A DNA stretch of 64,000 bases, taken from Achatina immaculata. Its lineage: Eukaryota; Mollusca; Gastropoda; Stylommatophora; Achatinidae. The stretch lies in contig CM019693.1 of the NCBI GenBank assembly GCA_009760885.1, positions 48,891,269-48,955,268 on the forward strand, given 5' to 3'. The notes beneath the pieces were generated by a model. It had not been told where the DNA came from. It saw nothing but the letters and a program-made list of their open reading frames with translations, and made no database searches. Both the position numbers and the translations under genes were made by a program. Of this stretch, positions 1 through 11,290 are shown piece by piece; the stretch's first letter is position 1, and every line of letters begins with the position of its first letter.

Positions 1-415
1 CTAAGATTACAGCACCTACTAAGATAACAGCACCTACTAAGATAACAACACCTACTAAGATAACAGCACCTGCTAAGATAACAGCACCTACTAGAATAAC
101 AGCACCTGCTAAGATAACAGCACCTGCTAAGATAACAGCACCTACTAAGATAACAGCACCTACTAAGATAACAGCACCTGCTAAGATAACAGCACCTACT
201 AGAATAACAGCACCTGCTAAGATAACAGCACCTACTAAGATAACAGCACCTACTAAGATAACAGCACCTACTAAGATAACAGCACCTACTAGAATAACAG
301 CACCTGCTAAGATAATAGCACCTACTAAGATAACAGCACCTACTAGCTAGGATAACAGCACCTACTAAGATAACAGCACCTACTAGAATAACAGCACCTA
401 CTAGAATAACAGCAG
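1..415. repeat. 18-bp minisatellite
   Basis: About 23 head-to-tail copies of an 18-bp unit built on AAGATAACAGCACCTACT, with scattered variants (TGCT for TACT, TAGAATAAC for TAAGATAAC) and one unit carrying a TAGC insertion near 345. The array runs off the left edge of the window, so its full length is unknown. No coding role is evident. Confidence 0.95.
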
Positions 416-750
416 TGTTCATTTCTTTAAGCTGACGTTTCTCTGTAACTTCGTTTTCTTGGTACTCAACCTACAGACATTGTTCACTCACTACTAAGGA
501 TGTGATGATGTCCAGGACACAACTGTAACCCGGACTTATTGTGTCGGTTCCGTCGTGCAAATATTTCAGCCGGCTATTTGCACTGGCAGTTAACTTGTCC
601 ACAACACACCGGCTTCCGTGGAGATGTAAGTGTTAGAGGCTGCTAAGTTCAGTACGTGAGGGAAACAAACATAAAAGTCTTTTTTTTTTCAACGTGGCGT
701 TGTAACAACGATCCTTGTTTTTCTGTATAAGTCGTCGGCTCATCAGCTGT
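416..750. other. Unique sequence, no gene recognised
   Basis: This is single-copy sequence between the 18-bp array and the 2-kb duplication. A donor-like ATGTAAGTG near 625-633 could end an exon, but no protein family is recognisable in any frame, so no exon is called. Confidence 0.4.
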
Positions 751-1644
751 AACCTTCTCCCTCCCTTATACCCCTACCCCCTCCCTTTTTTTTCTTCCGA
801 GTTTCTTATTTAAATTCTTGTAGCAGGTGTTTTTCGTGTCCTGTTGTTTCAGGAAGTTCGCCCTGCCCTGTCAGTAAAGATACACAAGCTTAACTCTTGG
901 TCTTACCATGGGCCACTTTGATGACAGTACACAAATAACGAAACACAAAAACTGTTTCTGCGCCGTTTTCTGCCAGTTTATAGAGGTTTTCATTTACACA
1001 ATTTACAGCAGAAACTAAATACAGACCAGGTTTCCCGCCAGTGGAAGCTTAGCCACTAAGCTGAACAGATTAACCCTAGGAGCGTGGAAGAGCAGGGGGT
1101 CCGGCATTATGAAAGAAAATGCGAATATGCTCGTAAATTCTTGTTTTACGAATTTTTTTTTATCGGAAGATGAACGGAATAGGCGGGGGAGGGGGGGGGG
1201 GTGTTTTCTCTGTGTAGTCCTGGCATTTGTTTGCTTGAAAGCGAAAGTTAATATAGATGCTTTACAACACACTCTATATCTTTGTGTCTTTGTGTATATA
1301 TATATATATATATGAACGCGAGTTGATCAGACTTGTTGAACCAGTGCTTGACTGACATACGTGATGGAGAACAGCTGTCACTGAAAATGGATATTATCTG
1401 TTGGCAGGGGGAGATAAACGTGGCTGTTAGTGCAAGATGACAGAACAGGACATTCGAGTGAACATAAATCCTAGACTGGGTACACAGCGAACTAAAAGAA
1501 CTGATTAATGTTGTTACTTATATATTTTCATCTTGAAAAAAAGATATGGTTTATTATTCCTCGCTTTCTCTTGTGCATAATTCCATAGGCATTGATGGTA
1601 TTATGTACTGATCTCCCCATGTACATATCTTCCAGGCGCGAAGA

Positions 1645-2170
1645 CTCAAGAAGAAGAGATTGATTGATTGATTGACTGACTGATTGACTGACTGATTGAT
1701 ATTTATTTCCAAAGGGTTGAGAATTGGGCACGCAGGCCCGTCTGACATTCTGCCCTTTATCATATAACTTTCACTCTGTTCCAGACATTCTACAAATATT
1801 CTGCTCATATAATCAGCATAACTAACATTGGAAAGCTGAGAGACATAAAATAAAATTAAAGTATAACATTCACATTTCACTCTTATCCATGCACTCAATA
1901 CAGAAAGTAAATACGTACATATATAAATGAATAAAAAAAGTAACTACAGTACATACATATATAAATGACTACAGAAAGTAACTACATACATATATAAATG
2001 ACTACAGAAAGTAACTACGAACATATATAAATGACTACAGAAAGTAACTACGAACATATAAACGAATACAGAAAGTAAGTACTTACAAATATAAATGACT
2101 ACAGAAAGTACCTACATTCATATATAAATGACTACAGAAAGTACCTATATTCATATATAAATGACTGTCT
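1645..2170 (-). mobile_element. 3' end of a CR1/L2-like LINE (copy 1)
   Basis: Read on the minus strand, this matches the 3' end of the LINE at 58402-59853. The shared parts are the stretch around TCTGGAACAGAGTGAAAG, the poly(A)-like GAAATAAA and a terminal (TCAA/TCAG)n tail, here TGATTGATTGAC repeats at 1657-1695. Upstream in the element is a VNTR of about 31 bp around ATATAAATGACTACAGAAAG (1900-2170), equivalent to the shorter array at 59600-59700. Coding sequence is truncated away. Confidence 0.75.
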
Positions 2171-2287
2171 ACAAAAGAGAATGTTACTTCTATTCATACT
2201 AGACAATTGATAAGAACGACGAGAGCTTGATCCAGGTACAGCTGTCTTGTGACCCATCTTTTATTGTGTGTGTTGATTCTACCACAG

Positions 2288-2495
2288 GATGTCAGTTATC
2301 AGGGAGATCATCCAGGGCCTTGTCTTCAAGATTATGCTGGACATGTCCAGAGTGACATTATCGTGTTCGCGCCAGCTGCAGATCTACTACACAGAAAGTC
2401 TAGTGATTAAATTCAAGCGTGGCCTCCAGCTTCCAGCTTATCAGCTCACCAAGCTAAGAGACCATGCGCAGCACATGAACTTCGACTTGTTTTAG
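2288..2495 (+). CDS. Terminal coding exon of an unidentified gene (copy 1)
   Basis: A good splice acceptor (TTGATTCTACCACAG, ending at 2287) precedes an open frame of 68 residues beginning MSVIREIIQGLVFKIML and ending HMNFDLF, stop at 2493-2495. An AATAAA signal follows 66 bp after the stop. The peptide is rich in leucine, isoleucine and basic residues, and I do not recognise the family. The first codons need one base from an upstream exon, so the ATG at 2289 need not be the start. The exon, splice site and poly(A) signal are duplicated exactly at 4289-4496. Clear exon architecture makes a real gene likely; upstream exons are not identified in this window. Confidence 0.6.
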
Positions 2496-2560
2496 CCCCT
2501 AGAGATGTCCTGATATTGAGGCTGGTGTGTGATGTATTGGTTTTATGTTTGTGTTCAGTA

Positions 2561-2566
2561 AATAAA
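2561..2566 (+). terminator. Poly(A) signal AATAAA (copy 1)
   Basis: AATAAA lies 66 bp after the stop of the terminal exon, in the context TTCAGTAAATAAACC, and is likely its 3'-end signal. Confidence 0.6.
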
Positions 2567-3614
2567 CCAACAAAGACACACAAAAAACCTTTACATGAAC
2601 TATTCTTCTCCTTTACGAATCTATATATGAACTAACCTTCTTGTGTACATTATCTACTAATGTTGTATGTACAGATCTTCACATTTACTAATGTCTCATT
2701 TACTTATCTCCTCATGTGCTAACCTTCTCCCTCCCTTATACCCCTACCCCCTCCCTTTTTTTTCTTCCGAGTTTCTTATTTAAATTCTTGTAGCAGGTGT
2801 TTTTCGTGTCCTGTTGTTTCAGGAAGTTCGCCCTGCCCTGTCAGTAAAGATACACAAGCTTAACTCTTGGTCTTACCATGGGCCACTTTGATGACAGTAC
2901 ACAAATAACGAAACACAAAAACTGTTTCTGCGCCGTTTTCTGCCAGTTTATAGAGGTTTTCATTTACACAATTTACAGCAGAAACTAAATACAGACCAGG
3001 TTTCCCGCCAGTGGAAGCTTAGCCACTAAGCTGAACAGATTAACCCTAGGAGCGTGGAAGAGCAGGGGGTCCGGCATTATGAAAGAAAATGCGAATATGC
3101 TCGTAAATTCTTGTTTTACGAATTTTTTTTTATCGGAAGATGAACGGAATAGGCGGGGGAGGGGGGGGGGNTGTTTTCTCTGTGTAGTCCTGGCATTTGT
3201 TTGCTTGAAAGCGAAAGTTAATATAGATGCTTTACAACACACTCTATATCTTTGTGTCTTTGTGTATATATATATATATATATGAACGCGAGTTGATCAG
3301 ACTTGTTGAACCAGTGCTTGACTGACATACGTGATGGAGAACAGCTGTCACTGAAAATGGATATTATCTGTTGGCAGGGGGAGATAAACGTGGCTGTTAG
3401 TGCAAGATGACAGAACAGGACATTCGAGTGAACATAAATCCTAGACTGGGTACACAGCGAACTAAAAGAACTGATTAATGTTGTTACTTATATATTTTCA
3501 TCTTGAAAAAAAGATATGGTTTATTATTCCTCGCTTTCTCTTGTGCATAATTCCATAGGCATTGATGGTATTATGTACTGATCTCCCCATGTACATATCT
3601 TCCAGGCGCGAAGA

Positions 3615-4171
3615 CTCAAGAAGAAGAGATTGATTGATTGATTGACTGACTGATTGACTGACTGATTGATATTTATTTCCAAAGGGTTGAGAATTGGGCA
3701 CGCAGGCCCGTCTGACATTCTGCCCTTTATCATATAACTTTCACTCTGTTCCAGACATTCTACAAATATTCTGCTCATATAATCAGCATAACTAACATTG
3801 GAAAGCTGAGAGACATAAAATAAAATTAAAGTATAACATTCACATTTCACTCTTATCCATGCACTCAATACAGAAAGTAAATACGTACATATATAAATGA
3901 ATAAAAAAAGTAACTACAGTACATACATATATAAATGACTACAGAAAGTAACTACATACATATAAATGACTACAGAAAGTAACTACATACATATATAAAT
4001 GACTACAGAAAGTAACTACGAACATATATAAATGACTACAGAAAGTAACTACGAACATATAAACGAATACAGAAAGTAAGTACTTACAAATATAAATGAC
4101 TACAGAAAGTACCTACATTCATATATAAATGACTACAGAAAGTACCTATATTCATATATAAATGACTGTCT
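3615..4171 (-). mobile_element. 3' end of a CR1/L2-like LINE (copy 2)
   Basis: This is the duplicated counterpart of the insertion in copy 1, with the same TGATTGAC-type tail at 3627-3665. The internal VNTR has one extra unit, which accounts for the 31-bp length difference between the two duplication copies. Confidence 0.75.
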
Positions 4172-4288
4172 ACAAAAGAGAATGTTACTTCTATTCATAC
4201 TAGACAATTGATAAGAACGACGAGAGCTTGATCCAGGTACAGCTGTCTTGTGACCCATCTTTTATTGTGTGTGTTGATTCTACCACAG

Positions 4289-4496
4289 GATGTCAGTTAT
4301 CAGGGAGATCATCCAGGGCCTTGTCTTCAAGATTATGCTGGACATGTCCAGAGTGACATTATCGTGTTCGCGCCAGCTGCAGATCTACTACACAGAAAGT
4401 CTAGTGATTAAATTCAAGCGTGGCCTCCAGCTTCCAGCTTATCAGCTCACCAAGCTAAGAGACCATGCGCAGCACATGAACTTCGACTTGTTTTAG
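4289..4496 (+). CDS. Terminal coding exon of an unidentified gene (copy 2)
   Basis: This is identical in predicted protein to the exon at 2288-2495, with the same acceptor (ends 4288) and stop at 4494-4496. If the duplication is real, a transcript could splice to either of two identical terminal exons and would give the same protein. Confidence 0.55.
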
Positions 4497-4561
4497 CCCC
4501 TAGAGATGTCCTGATATTGAGGCTGGTGTGTGATGTATTGGTTTTATGTTTGTGTTCAGTA

Positions 4562-4567
4562 AATAAA
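4562..4567 (+). terminator. Poly(A) signal AATAAA (copy 2)
   Basis: Duplicate of the signal at 2561, in the same context downstream of the second copy of the terminal exon. Confidence 0.6.
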
Positions 4568-4881
4568 CCAACAAAGACACACAAAAAACCTTTACATGAA
4601 CTATTCTTCTCCTTTACGAATCTATATATGAACTAACCTTCTTGTGTACATTATCTACTAATGTTGTATGTACAGATCTTCACATTTACTAATGTCTCAT
4701 TTACTTATCTCCTCATGTGCTAATCTTCCCACTCACTAGTGGTCTTCACACGTACACAAGTCCTCGAGTCCTTATCTACAAGCCGTAACTAAAACCTCGT
4801 GTCCCTGATTTATCGTTATGTTAAGCCTCGTTGTGAATTTAAAATTACACGCATGTCGGCTTTAAATAAAATAAAATATAA

Positions 4882-5550
4882 CAGGAAAATATCAACCAAT
4901 AAAACAGGGAGTACGACATGAATGTGTACTGTCTCCAGATCTTTTTTCTCTGTACATCGAGAAGATTTCTAAGAACGATCATCACAGAACCAGGCATAAA
5001 AATTGGAGGATACAATATTAACAACCTTCGGTATGCTGACGACACAGTACTGATAGCGGAGAACCAACAAGACCTGCAAAATCTCTTGGATAAAGTCGCC
5101 AAAGAAAGTGAACAGAAAGGCCTTACTTTGAACATCAAAAAGACAGAGACTATGGTTATATCTAAGAAACAGAATCCACGAACATGCAGTATAAAATTAA
5201 ACGGAACTATTCTAAAGCAGGTGCAGAAATTCAGATACCTTGAAGCAGTAATAACTTCAGATGGGAAATGCAGAACAGAAATTAGGAACAGAATAGGCCA
5301 AGCAAAGACTGCATTTCAGAGAATGAGAAACATATTATACAACACATCCTTATCAATGAATGTTAGAAAACGAGTCCTAAAATGCTATATTGAACCTATC
5401 TTGTTACATGGAAGTGTATCATGGACAATAGGCAAGTCTGCACAAAAATCATTGGAAGCAGCAGAAATGTGGTTTATTAGAAGAATGTTGCGAATCCCCT
5501 GGACAGCAAAAATAACTAATGAAGAATGTATGAGAAGAGCTGGAGAGACA
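4882..5550 (+). pseudogene. LINE family A reverse transcriptase fragment
   Basis: This is the C-terminal half of a non-LTR reverse transcriptase. The frame from about 4918 carries the catalytic box RYADDTVLIAEN, then the thumb-like region (KKTETMVISKK, RYLEAVITSDGK, IGQAKTAFQRMRNIL) and the C-terminal motif SLEAAEMWFIRRMLRIPW. It starts after motif B (the preceding QGV..ECVLSPDLFSLY is frame-disrupted) and stops at 5550 in GETY, where a Tc1-like element inserted. It is the same family as 14274-15107 (minus) and 61526-62455 (plus). The C-terminal style resembles RTE-like elements that lack RNase H, but clade assignment needs a tree. Confidence 0.85.
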
Positions 5551-6355
5551 TACTGTTCAAAAAAAAAAAAAAAGAAACGCAACACTTCTGTAGTCATAAT
5601 GGACACCAAGTTTCAAACTTGTATCAACATTTTATTTTACGGAATTAATGTTTCAATCTTGGCATGAAGAAACTTTTAGACGTTAACAATGAAATAATGT
5701 TCATTAAATTAAGTTTGGACTTTTATTCTTTGCGACTGGGGCCTCTGTTTCAGTAAGGTGTATGGTCTCCTCTGGCCTGTATCAGAGAACGACATCTTGA
5801 CACGGATCCGATTAGCCGTTGGATCTGTTGTTGTGGGATGGCTGGCCACTCTTCTGCCAGTGCAAGAGACAACTGTCGGAGATTGGTTGGCACCACGTTT
5901 TCTGTTGAGTTCATCCCTTAAATGTTCTATTCGGTTCATGTCTGATGACACGGATGGCCACGGGATGGTCTGGACGTTGTTGTCAGCGAGGAACTGGGTG
6001 GTGAGTTGTGCCATTTGAGGTCGAGAGTTATCCTGCTGAAAAATAGACCCTGGTGTAGCCAGAAGTGGAAGGACGTTAGGACGAAGAATTTCAGCGACGT
6101 ATCGTTGGACATTCAGGCGTCATTCAATTTGCACCAGGTCACTTCTTCCCATGAAATTGATCGTCCCCTATGCCAGTACACCTCCACCACCATGCGGATA
6201 AGCCTCATCCACACAGTTCTGGGCGTAGCGCTCATGGATTCTGCGGTAAACTCTTCTATCGTGTCGCTGGAGTAGAAAGAATGATTAATCACTAAACCAA
6301 ACCTATCTCCAATCATTCGCAAAGGTCCATTGACTATGCTAGTTCGCCCACTCAT
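5551..6355 (-). mobile_element. Tc1-like element, half A (3' half of transposase)
   Basis: It begins with the terminal repeat TACTGTTC followed by an A-run, inserted at a TA in LINE A. The minus strand encodes the transposase C-terminal half with frameshifts; the frame 5709-6014 reads AQLTTQFLADNNVQTIPWPS and SSDMNRIEHL, matching the intact copy at 31400-32942. The element breaks off at about 6355. Its other half lies inverted at 6758-7530, with about 75 bp present in both. Confidence 0.85.
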
Positions 6356-6356
6356 A

Positions 6357-6536
6357 ATAGTACATAATAGGAAAAATAAAGAGAAGAAGGCCAAGGTGAA
6401 GATGACTGCAAGACATCGTTGATAATCTGCAAATGGATCCATCAGCAGCAGGTCATCTTGCTTACAATCAATAGGCCTACAGGAGAGCTGTTATGGAGGC
6501 AAAGTTCTGCAAGGGACATGCAAATAACTGACTGAC
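6357..6536 (+). mobile_element. LINE family B 3' end fragment
   Basis: Short relic of the LINE C-terminus (…RPRxRW, DASAAGHL-type, then RRAVMEAKFCKGHANN), homologous to 47100-47310 (+), 51395-51480 (-) and 62735-63000 (-). Several stops. It sits exactly at the inversion junction between half A of the Tc1 copy and the inverted LINE A piece. Confidence 0.65.
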
Positions 6537-6539
6537 CCC

Positions 6540-6757
6540 GATCTTTCATGCAGGCCATCAGTTCAGTTGTTGATGATCCCCTCTCACTCCATCTCGTCAA
6601 ACTATTCATTTATCATTTCTTTCGGTATTCCCCTGGCTCTTCTTTCCTCTATTTTTCTTGTTGTTATATTTTCAATGCCCCCTCCTCATTGCATGTCCCA
6701 TGAAAGTAGGAGATTGTGTTTATTGCATTTTATTTATTTATTATTATTGACAAGATT
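6540..6757 (-). mobile_element. Inverted 3' part of LINE family A
   Basis: Minus-strand match to the 3' end of LINE A (compare 14335-14540). It ends at GACAAGATT immediately before the TA of the Tc1 terminal repeat, the position where LINE A(+) stops at 5550. It therefore looks like the 3' continuation of the 4882-5550 fragment, now inverted. Confidence 0.7.
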
Positions 6758-7530
6758 TACTGTTAAAAAAAAACGCAACAGATACGATGTTGCGATTTAA
6801 ACTGAAGTCTGCTGATCAGGCAAGGGAGAATTGCATGAAACGTTCACTTGGACATCAACTTCAAGTGCTGACCTGAATTGTACTCAGCAGATGATTTATG
6901 AGCACAGAAAAGCGACACTAGTCAAAACAGCATTTTGGACAGTAACTCATGACAGGTTCACGAGAATCCCATGAAACTTACTTGAACACAAAACTCACTG
7001 ACCATGTTATTGAATGCCTATAAAAGATTGATGCTCCTCAAATCAATTCATTTGAAAATTCAATATGCAAATATGGTTCATCTCACTACAGAACAATGAC
7101 TCATCATCACTGGACGTTTACAGACTGGACAGTCACAAAGTGTAGTGTCTAGACAATTTAATGTGGTTAGAAGCACCATTAGTCGCCTTTGGAGATGATT
7201 TCAAGAAACTGACTCAGTTGCAGGCCAGCCGTGCAGCGGAAGATACATAGCCACAACTCCTGCCGAAGACCGCTTCATACGGCTGCATCACCTCAGGAAT
7301 CGATTTGCATATGCGTCCTCAACAGTCCAGTCAATGACAGCAGCTCGTCGAATTTCAGATCAAACAGTCAGGAACCGGCTGCACGACCTTGATCTTTGGG
7401 CTAGAAGACCCTACAGAGGTCCTGTTCTTACAGACCGGCATCGCCAGAACCTACTGAGTGGGCGAACCAGCATCGTCAATGTACCTTTGCGAATGATTGG
7501 AAAAGGGTTTAGTTTAGTGATTAATCAGTC
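6758..7530 (+). mobile_element. Tc1-like element, half B (5' half, inverted)
   Basis: It begins with TACTGTTAAAAAAAAACGCAA, which is the right-hand terminal repeat of the element at 31400-32942, and runs through the helix-turn-helix region. The coding part is degenerate but visible: AARRISDQTVRNRLHDLDL, then ARRPYRGPVLTDRH around 7334-7440. It stops about 7530, near the point where half A stops, with about 75 bp of overlap. Confidence 0.85.
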
Positions 7531-7839
7531 TTGGATGTCTTTAAAAACCTTGGTGTTTATTCGGACACGGAGTGGGTTTCGTTAACTTTCTTCATGCACG
7601 GCAAAGAGGGGATGGGAGTGGTTTAACCGATATTTAGGCGGTTTCTTTGACCGAAGGAATTTTTACACCCAGTGCTGTCACCGGTTTGTACAAGTGTGTG
7701 TGGGGGTACTACACTGAGGAAAATCATTTTCGAAAATGGCGAATATTTAGATGCACAGCAAGGCATATTGGATTACACTGTACACATAATATAAAGAGGA
7801 AATATAATGTCACGAACATCCCTCTCTCTGTCCCTCTCT

Positions 7840-8395
7840 CTCTGAAACTTAAATGTCCAAGGCACATGAGGCTTCTGCTAGGGTTTTCCACAAGCGCCTG
7901 TCCTTTGCCTTTTTTCCGCTCTTGCCCAATGAGCCCTCTATTGCTCAACATCCTTTCTGTTGTTCTTCTCCATGTCTCTTTTAGTCTATCCTTATTTCTG
8001 TTCCCCTGTGGTGTCCATCTTAGTGCTATTTTTGGTGGTCAGTCATCAGTTATCCGAAGCACCTGGCCCAGGCATCGTCAGCGTCTTTCCTTAATAATTG
8101 TTGCCAGTGGTTTCATTTGCATTTCTGCCAACAAAATATTTTCTTATAGTGTTCTTTTAATTTCTCGTAAACATTTAGTCTGGAAAGAATTCAGCTTGAT
8201 TTTTATGGCTTTGGTGATTTTCCAGTATTCACTTCCATAGGGTAGTACACCTAGAACATTACTCTTAAATATCCTGACCTTCATCTTCATGCTCAGTGTT
8301 TTAGGTTTCCATATAGTCTGCAGCACTGCGAAAGCCTGATTTGCTCTAGTAAGTCTGCTATTGACGTCCTGTACTGTCTCCATCTTCTACTGCTC
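7840..8395 (-). pseudogene. LINE family C reverse transcriptase C-terminus
   Basis: The minus strand at 8144-8383 encodes ETVQDVNSRLTRANQAFAVL, then LGVLPYGSEYWKITKA, the typical LINE connection region after the polymerase core. Downstream on the same strand are degenerate RWTPQGN..K and TWRRTTERMLSNRGL motifs. The same 3' end occurs intact on + at 33065-33380. Frameshifted and non-functional. The 1,244-bp duplication boundary cuts through this relic. Confidence 0.75.
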
Positions 8396-9524
8396 TACTA
8401 TCAAGATATTCAAATTCGTTGACCTCCTCCATCACGAACATCCCAGCTACAAAAATATAAAAATCTATTCGAATCTTCAGTGGACGAAAATTGATAAGGA
8501 AAAAAAAAAAGATTCAAGAGGTAATTCACATTATCAGAGGTCACAAATCAACGCAAATGATCTGTCTGTGATAGCATCTGGTGGAAAAGAAAACGTTTTT
8601 TTACTAAGTTTTGGTTTCACTAGCCCTGGTAACTTCTGTGACACGCAAGCATGTTTCTGTTGATCATTATCTTTATGTCACAGTTAACAAGACGGCATGC
8701 CACACAACTTATGCGACATATTCATCTGAACGATGTGAGCTTGTATGGCGTAAGACTGTGCTAGAAGACAGAAAGTGTAGTCGGAATCGCCTGCAGGTCA
8801 CTGACCCGGAAGCACAAACTCCTGTCGTGTAATGATCATTTCGTTGTTAAAGTTACGTGTTACAAAGATTCAGTAAGTTTGATTATTTCATACATTTTTG
8901 TGTATGATGTTTTTATGAATAAATTACATTAAACTAGGTAGGTATGGTGGCTTTATTGTTGCAGTTAACGAAAAGACAACATGATATCTCACGTATTACA
9001 GCGAGACAGGTGCCCATGCACGGCTGCCGCATACAGCAGCCTTCCAGCTGATAGACGCTGCGGTTGTGAGAGAAATGTTTGCTGCTAGGAACGGAGACTG
9101 GAACTTTTGAGCTGACATGAAATTAGTTTAACACAATCTACAAATCCAGGTAGCATGAACTTACCGTAGGTAGATCTTGTAATCTGTGCATTCTATCTTG
9201 TCAAATGTGCTGACTACAGCAGTGTTCGTGCAACTTTGCCTGAGGAAAGCAAGCGTTGGCTGCGTTTATTCCATTTCTTGATGCAGTGCAACTATTTGTA
9301 ACATGTATCTGTAACATGTATTTGTAGCATGTATTTGTAACATATATTTTTCACTGTAAAAAATACATGTGATACAGTTATTGCAGCTTTCCCCTCAATC
9401 ATAATTAACATTATTTGTGAGGCCACGTTTTCCTGCTGTTGTATGACAGATTCATTCAGGTCCTTCAAGTCAAGTCTGAAGTGAAAACATGTCAAGTCAC
9501 AAGTTGAGTCCAAGTTGCTGTTCT
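8281..9524. repeat. Copy 1 of a 1,244-bp tandem duplication
   Basis: Direct neighbour and near-perfect copy of 9525-10768 (constant offset 1,244). The breakpoints share the short sequence CATCTTCAT, so microhomology- or slippage-mediated duplication is likely. It contains the 5' tip of the LINE C relic, otherwise unassigned sequence with a short frame at 8611-8832, and an AATAAA near 8919. Confidence 0.95.
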
Positions 9525-10768
9525 TCATCTTCATGCTCAGTGTTTTAGGTTTCCATATAGTCTGCAGCACTGCGAAAGCCTGATTTGCTCTAGTAAGTCT
9601 GCTATTGACGTCCTGTACTGTCTCCATCTTCTACTGCTCTACTATCAAGATATTCAAATTCGTTGACCTCCTCCATCACGAACATCCCAGCTACAAAAAT
9701 ATAAAAATCTATTCGAATCTTCAGTGGACGAAAATTGATAAGGAAAAAAAAAAAGATTCAAGAGGTAATTCACATTATCAGAGGTCACAAATCAACGCAA
9801 ATGATCTGTCTGTGATAGCATCTGGTGGAAAAGAAAACGTTTTTTTACTAAGTTTTGGTTTCACTAGCCCTGGTAACTTCTGTGACACGCAAGCATGTTT
9901 CTGTTGATCATTATCTTTATGTCACAGTTAACAAGACGGCATGCCACACAACTTATGCGACATATTCATCTGAACGATGTGAGCTTGTATGGCGTAAGAC
10001 TGTGCTAGAAGACAGAAAGTGTAGTCGGAATCGCCTGCAGGTCACTGACCCGGAAGCACAAACTCCTGTCGTGTAATGATCATTTCGTTGTTAAAGTTAC
10101 GTGTTACAAAGATTCAGTAAGTTTGATTATTTCATACATTTTTGTGTATGATGTTTTTATGAATAAATTACATTAAACTAGGTAGGTATGGTGGCTTTAT
10201 TGTTGCAGTTAACGAAAAGACAACATGATATCTCACGTATTACAGCGAGACAGGTGCCCATGCACGGCTGCCGCATACAGCAGCCTTCCAGCTGATAGAC
10301 GCTGCGGTTGTGAGAGAAATGTTTGCTGCTAGGAACGGAGACTGGAACTTTTGAGCTGACATGAAATTAGTTTAACACAATCTACAAATCCAGGTAGCAT
10401 GAACTTACCGTAGGTAGATCTTGTAATCTGTGCATTCTATCTTGTCAAATGTGCTGACTACAGCAGTGTTCGTGCAACTTTGCCTGAGGAAAGCAAGCGT
10501 TGGCTGCGTTTATTCCATTTCTTGATGCAGTGCAACTATTTGTAACATGTATCTGTAACATGTATTTGTAGCATGTATTTGTAACATATATTTTTCACTG
10601 TAAAAAATACATGTGATACAGTTATTGCAGCTTTCCCCTCAATCATAATTAACATTATTTGTGAGGCCACGTTTTCCTGCTGTTGTATGACAGATTCATT
10701 CAGGTCCTTCAAGTCAAGTCTGAAGTGAAAACATGTCAAGTCACAAGTTGAGTCCAAGTTGCTGTTCT
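9525..10768. repeat. Copy 2 of the 1,244-bp tandem duplication
   Basis: Repeats 8281-9524 including all short frames. Neither copy has a recognisable gene. The downstream unique sequence begins TAAGTCAGAGTTGAG after the shared CATCTTCAT. Confidence 0.95.
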
Positions 10769-11290
10769 CCATCTTCATTAAGTCAGAGTTGAGTCTTTAA
10801 AGTGACTTGAGTCATAAATGAGACTGAGTCCATCAGCTTGGGTCTGCATCCCAGGTAAGTGATGCTTCCAGCGTCTGTCATCAGCTTGGGGTCTGCATCC
10901 CAGGTAAATGATGCTTCCAGCATCTGTCAACATTTCTGTCTTGTAGGTGTCTTGGAGGAGACAAAGGCGATGAGAATAAACCCCTACAAAAAAATTCTGA
11001 AGAATTCCTTCTTCTGGATTTTTCTGTAAGGATTTATTGACTTTGTTATTTCTCACTCTCTTCTTGTAGGAACTGCTGGACAGAGCAGAGGACAGCTTGC
11101 TGCAGCGTGGGCTAGGCACTCTCCCTTTACAAAATACCCAAGAATATCAGGAAATACAGAGCAACCAGACCTAGCAGCACATAGTTTGTTGCTGCTGTGG
11201 ATGATTATGTAAATCAAATATATAATGAGAGCTCTCTATTCTCTTAATTCTTGTTGTTTTAAGATGATTTTTTTCTTATATTTTTGTTCA
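10769..11290. other. Upstream flank of NIF3L1
   Basis: Contains a two-copy repeat of about 60 bp (10830-10930, around GGTCTGCATCCCAGGTAA) and no recognised exon. The pyrimidine-rich TTATATTTTTGTTCAG just before 11292 could be the acceptor of NIF3L1's first listed exon, so a 5' exon may lie in or before this stretch. Confidence 0.4.

Larger units (their letters stand above)
751..2720. repeat. Copy 1 of a ~2-kb tandem duplication
   Basis: This 1,970-bp block is repeated almost perfectly and directly adjacent at 2721-4721. Both copies begin AACCTTCTCCCTCCC and end CTCATGTGCT, with only a few bases of microhomology at the junction. Each holds a G-homopolymer tract, a (TA)n run, an inverted LINE 3' end and a terminal coding exon with poly(A) signal. 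The copies differ by one VNTR unit and one ambiguous base. Confidence 0.95.
2721..4721. repeat. Copy 2 of the ~2-kb tandem duplication
   Basis: This 2,001-bp direct repeat of 751-2720 is 31 bp longer because it has one more unit of the VNTR near 3950-4150. It contains the only ambiguous base I saw in the window (n at 3171, next to a G homopolymer). It may be a recent real duplication or two haplotypes assembled in series. Confidence 0.95.

Noticed and set aside
8611..8832. 73-codon + frame present in both duplication copies
   Set aside because: Identical because of the recent duplication, not conservation; no family or splice context.
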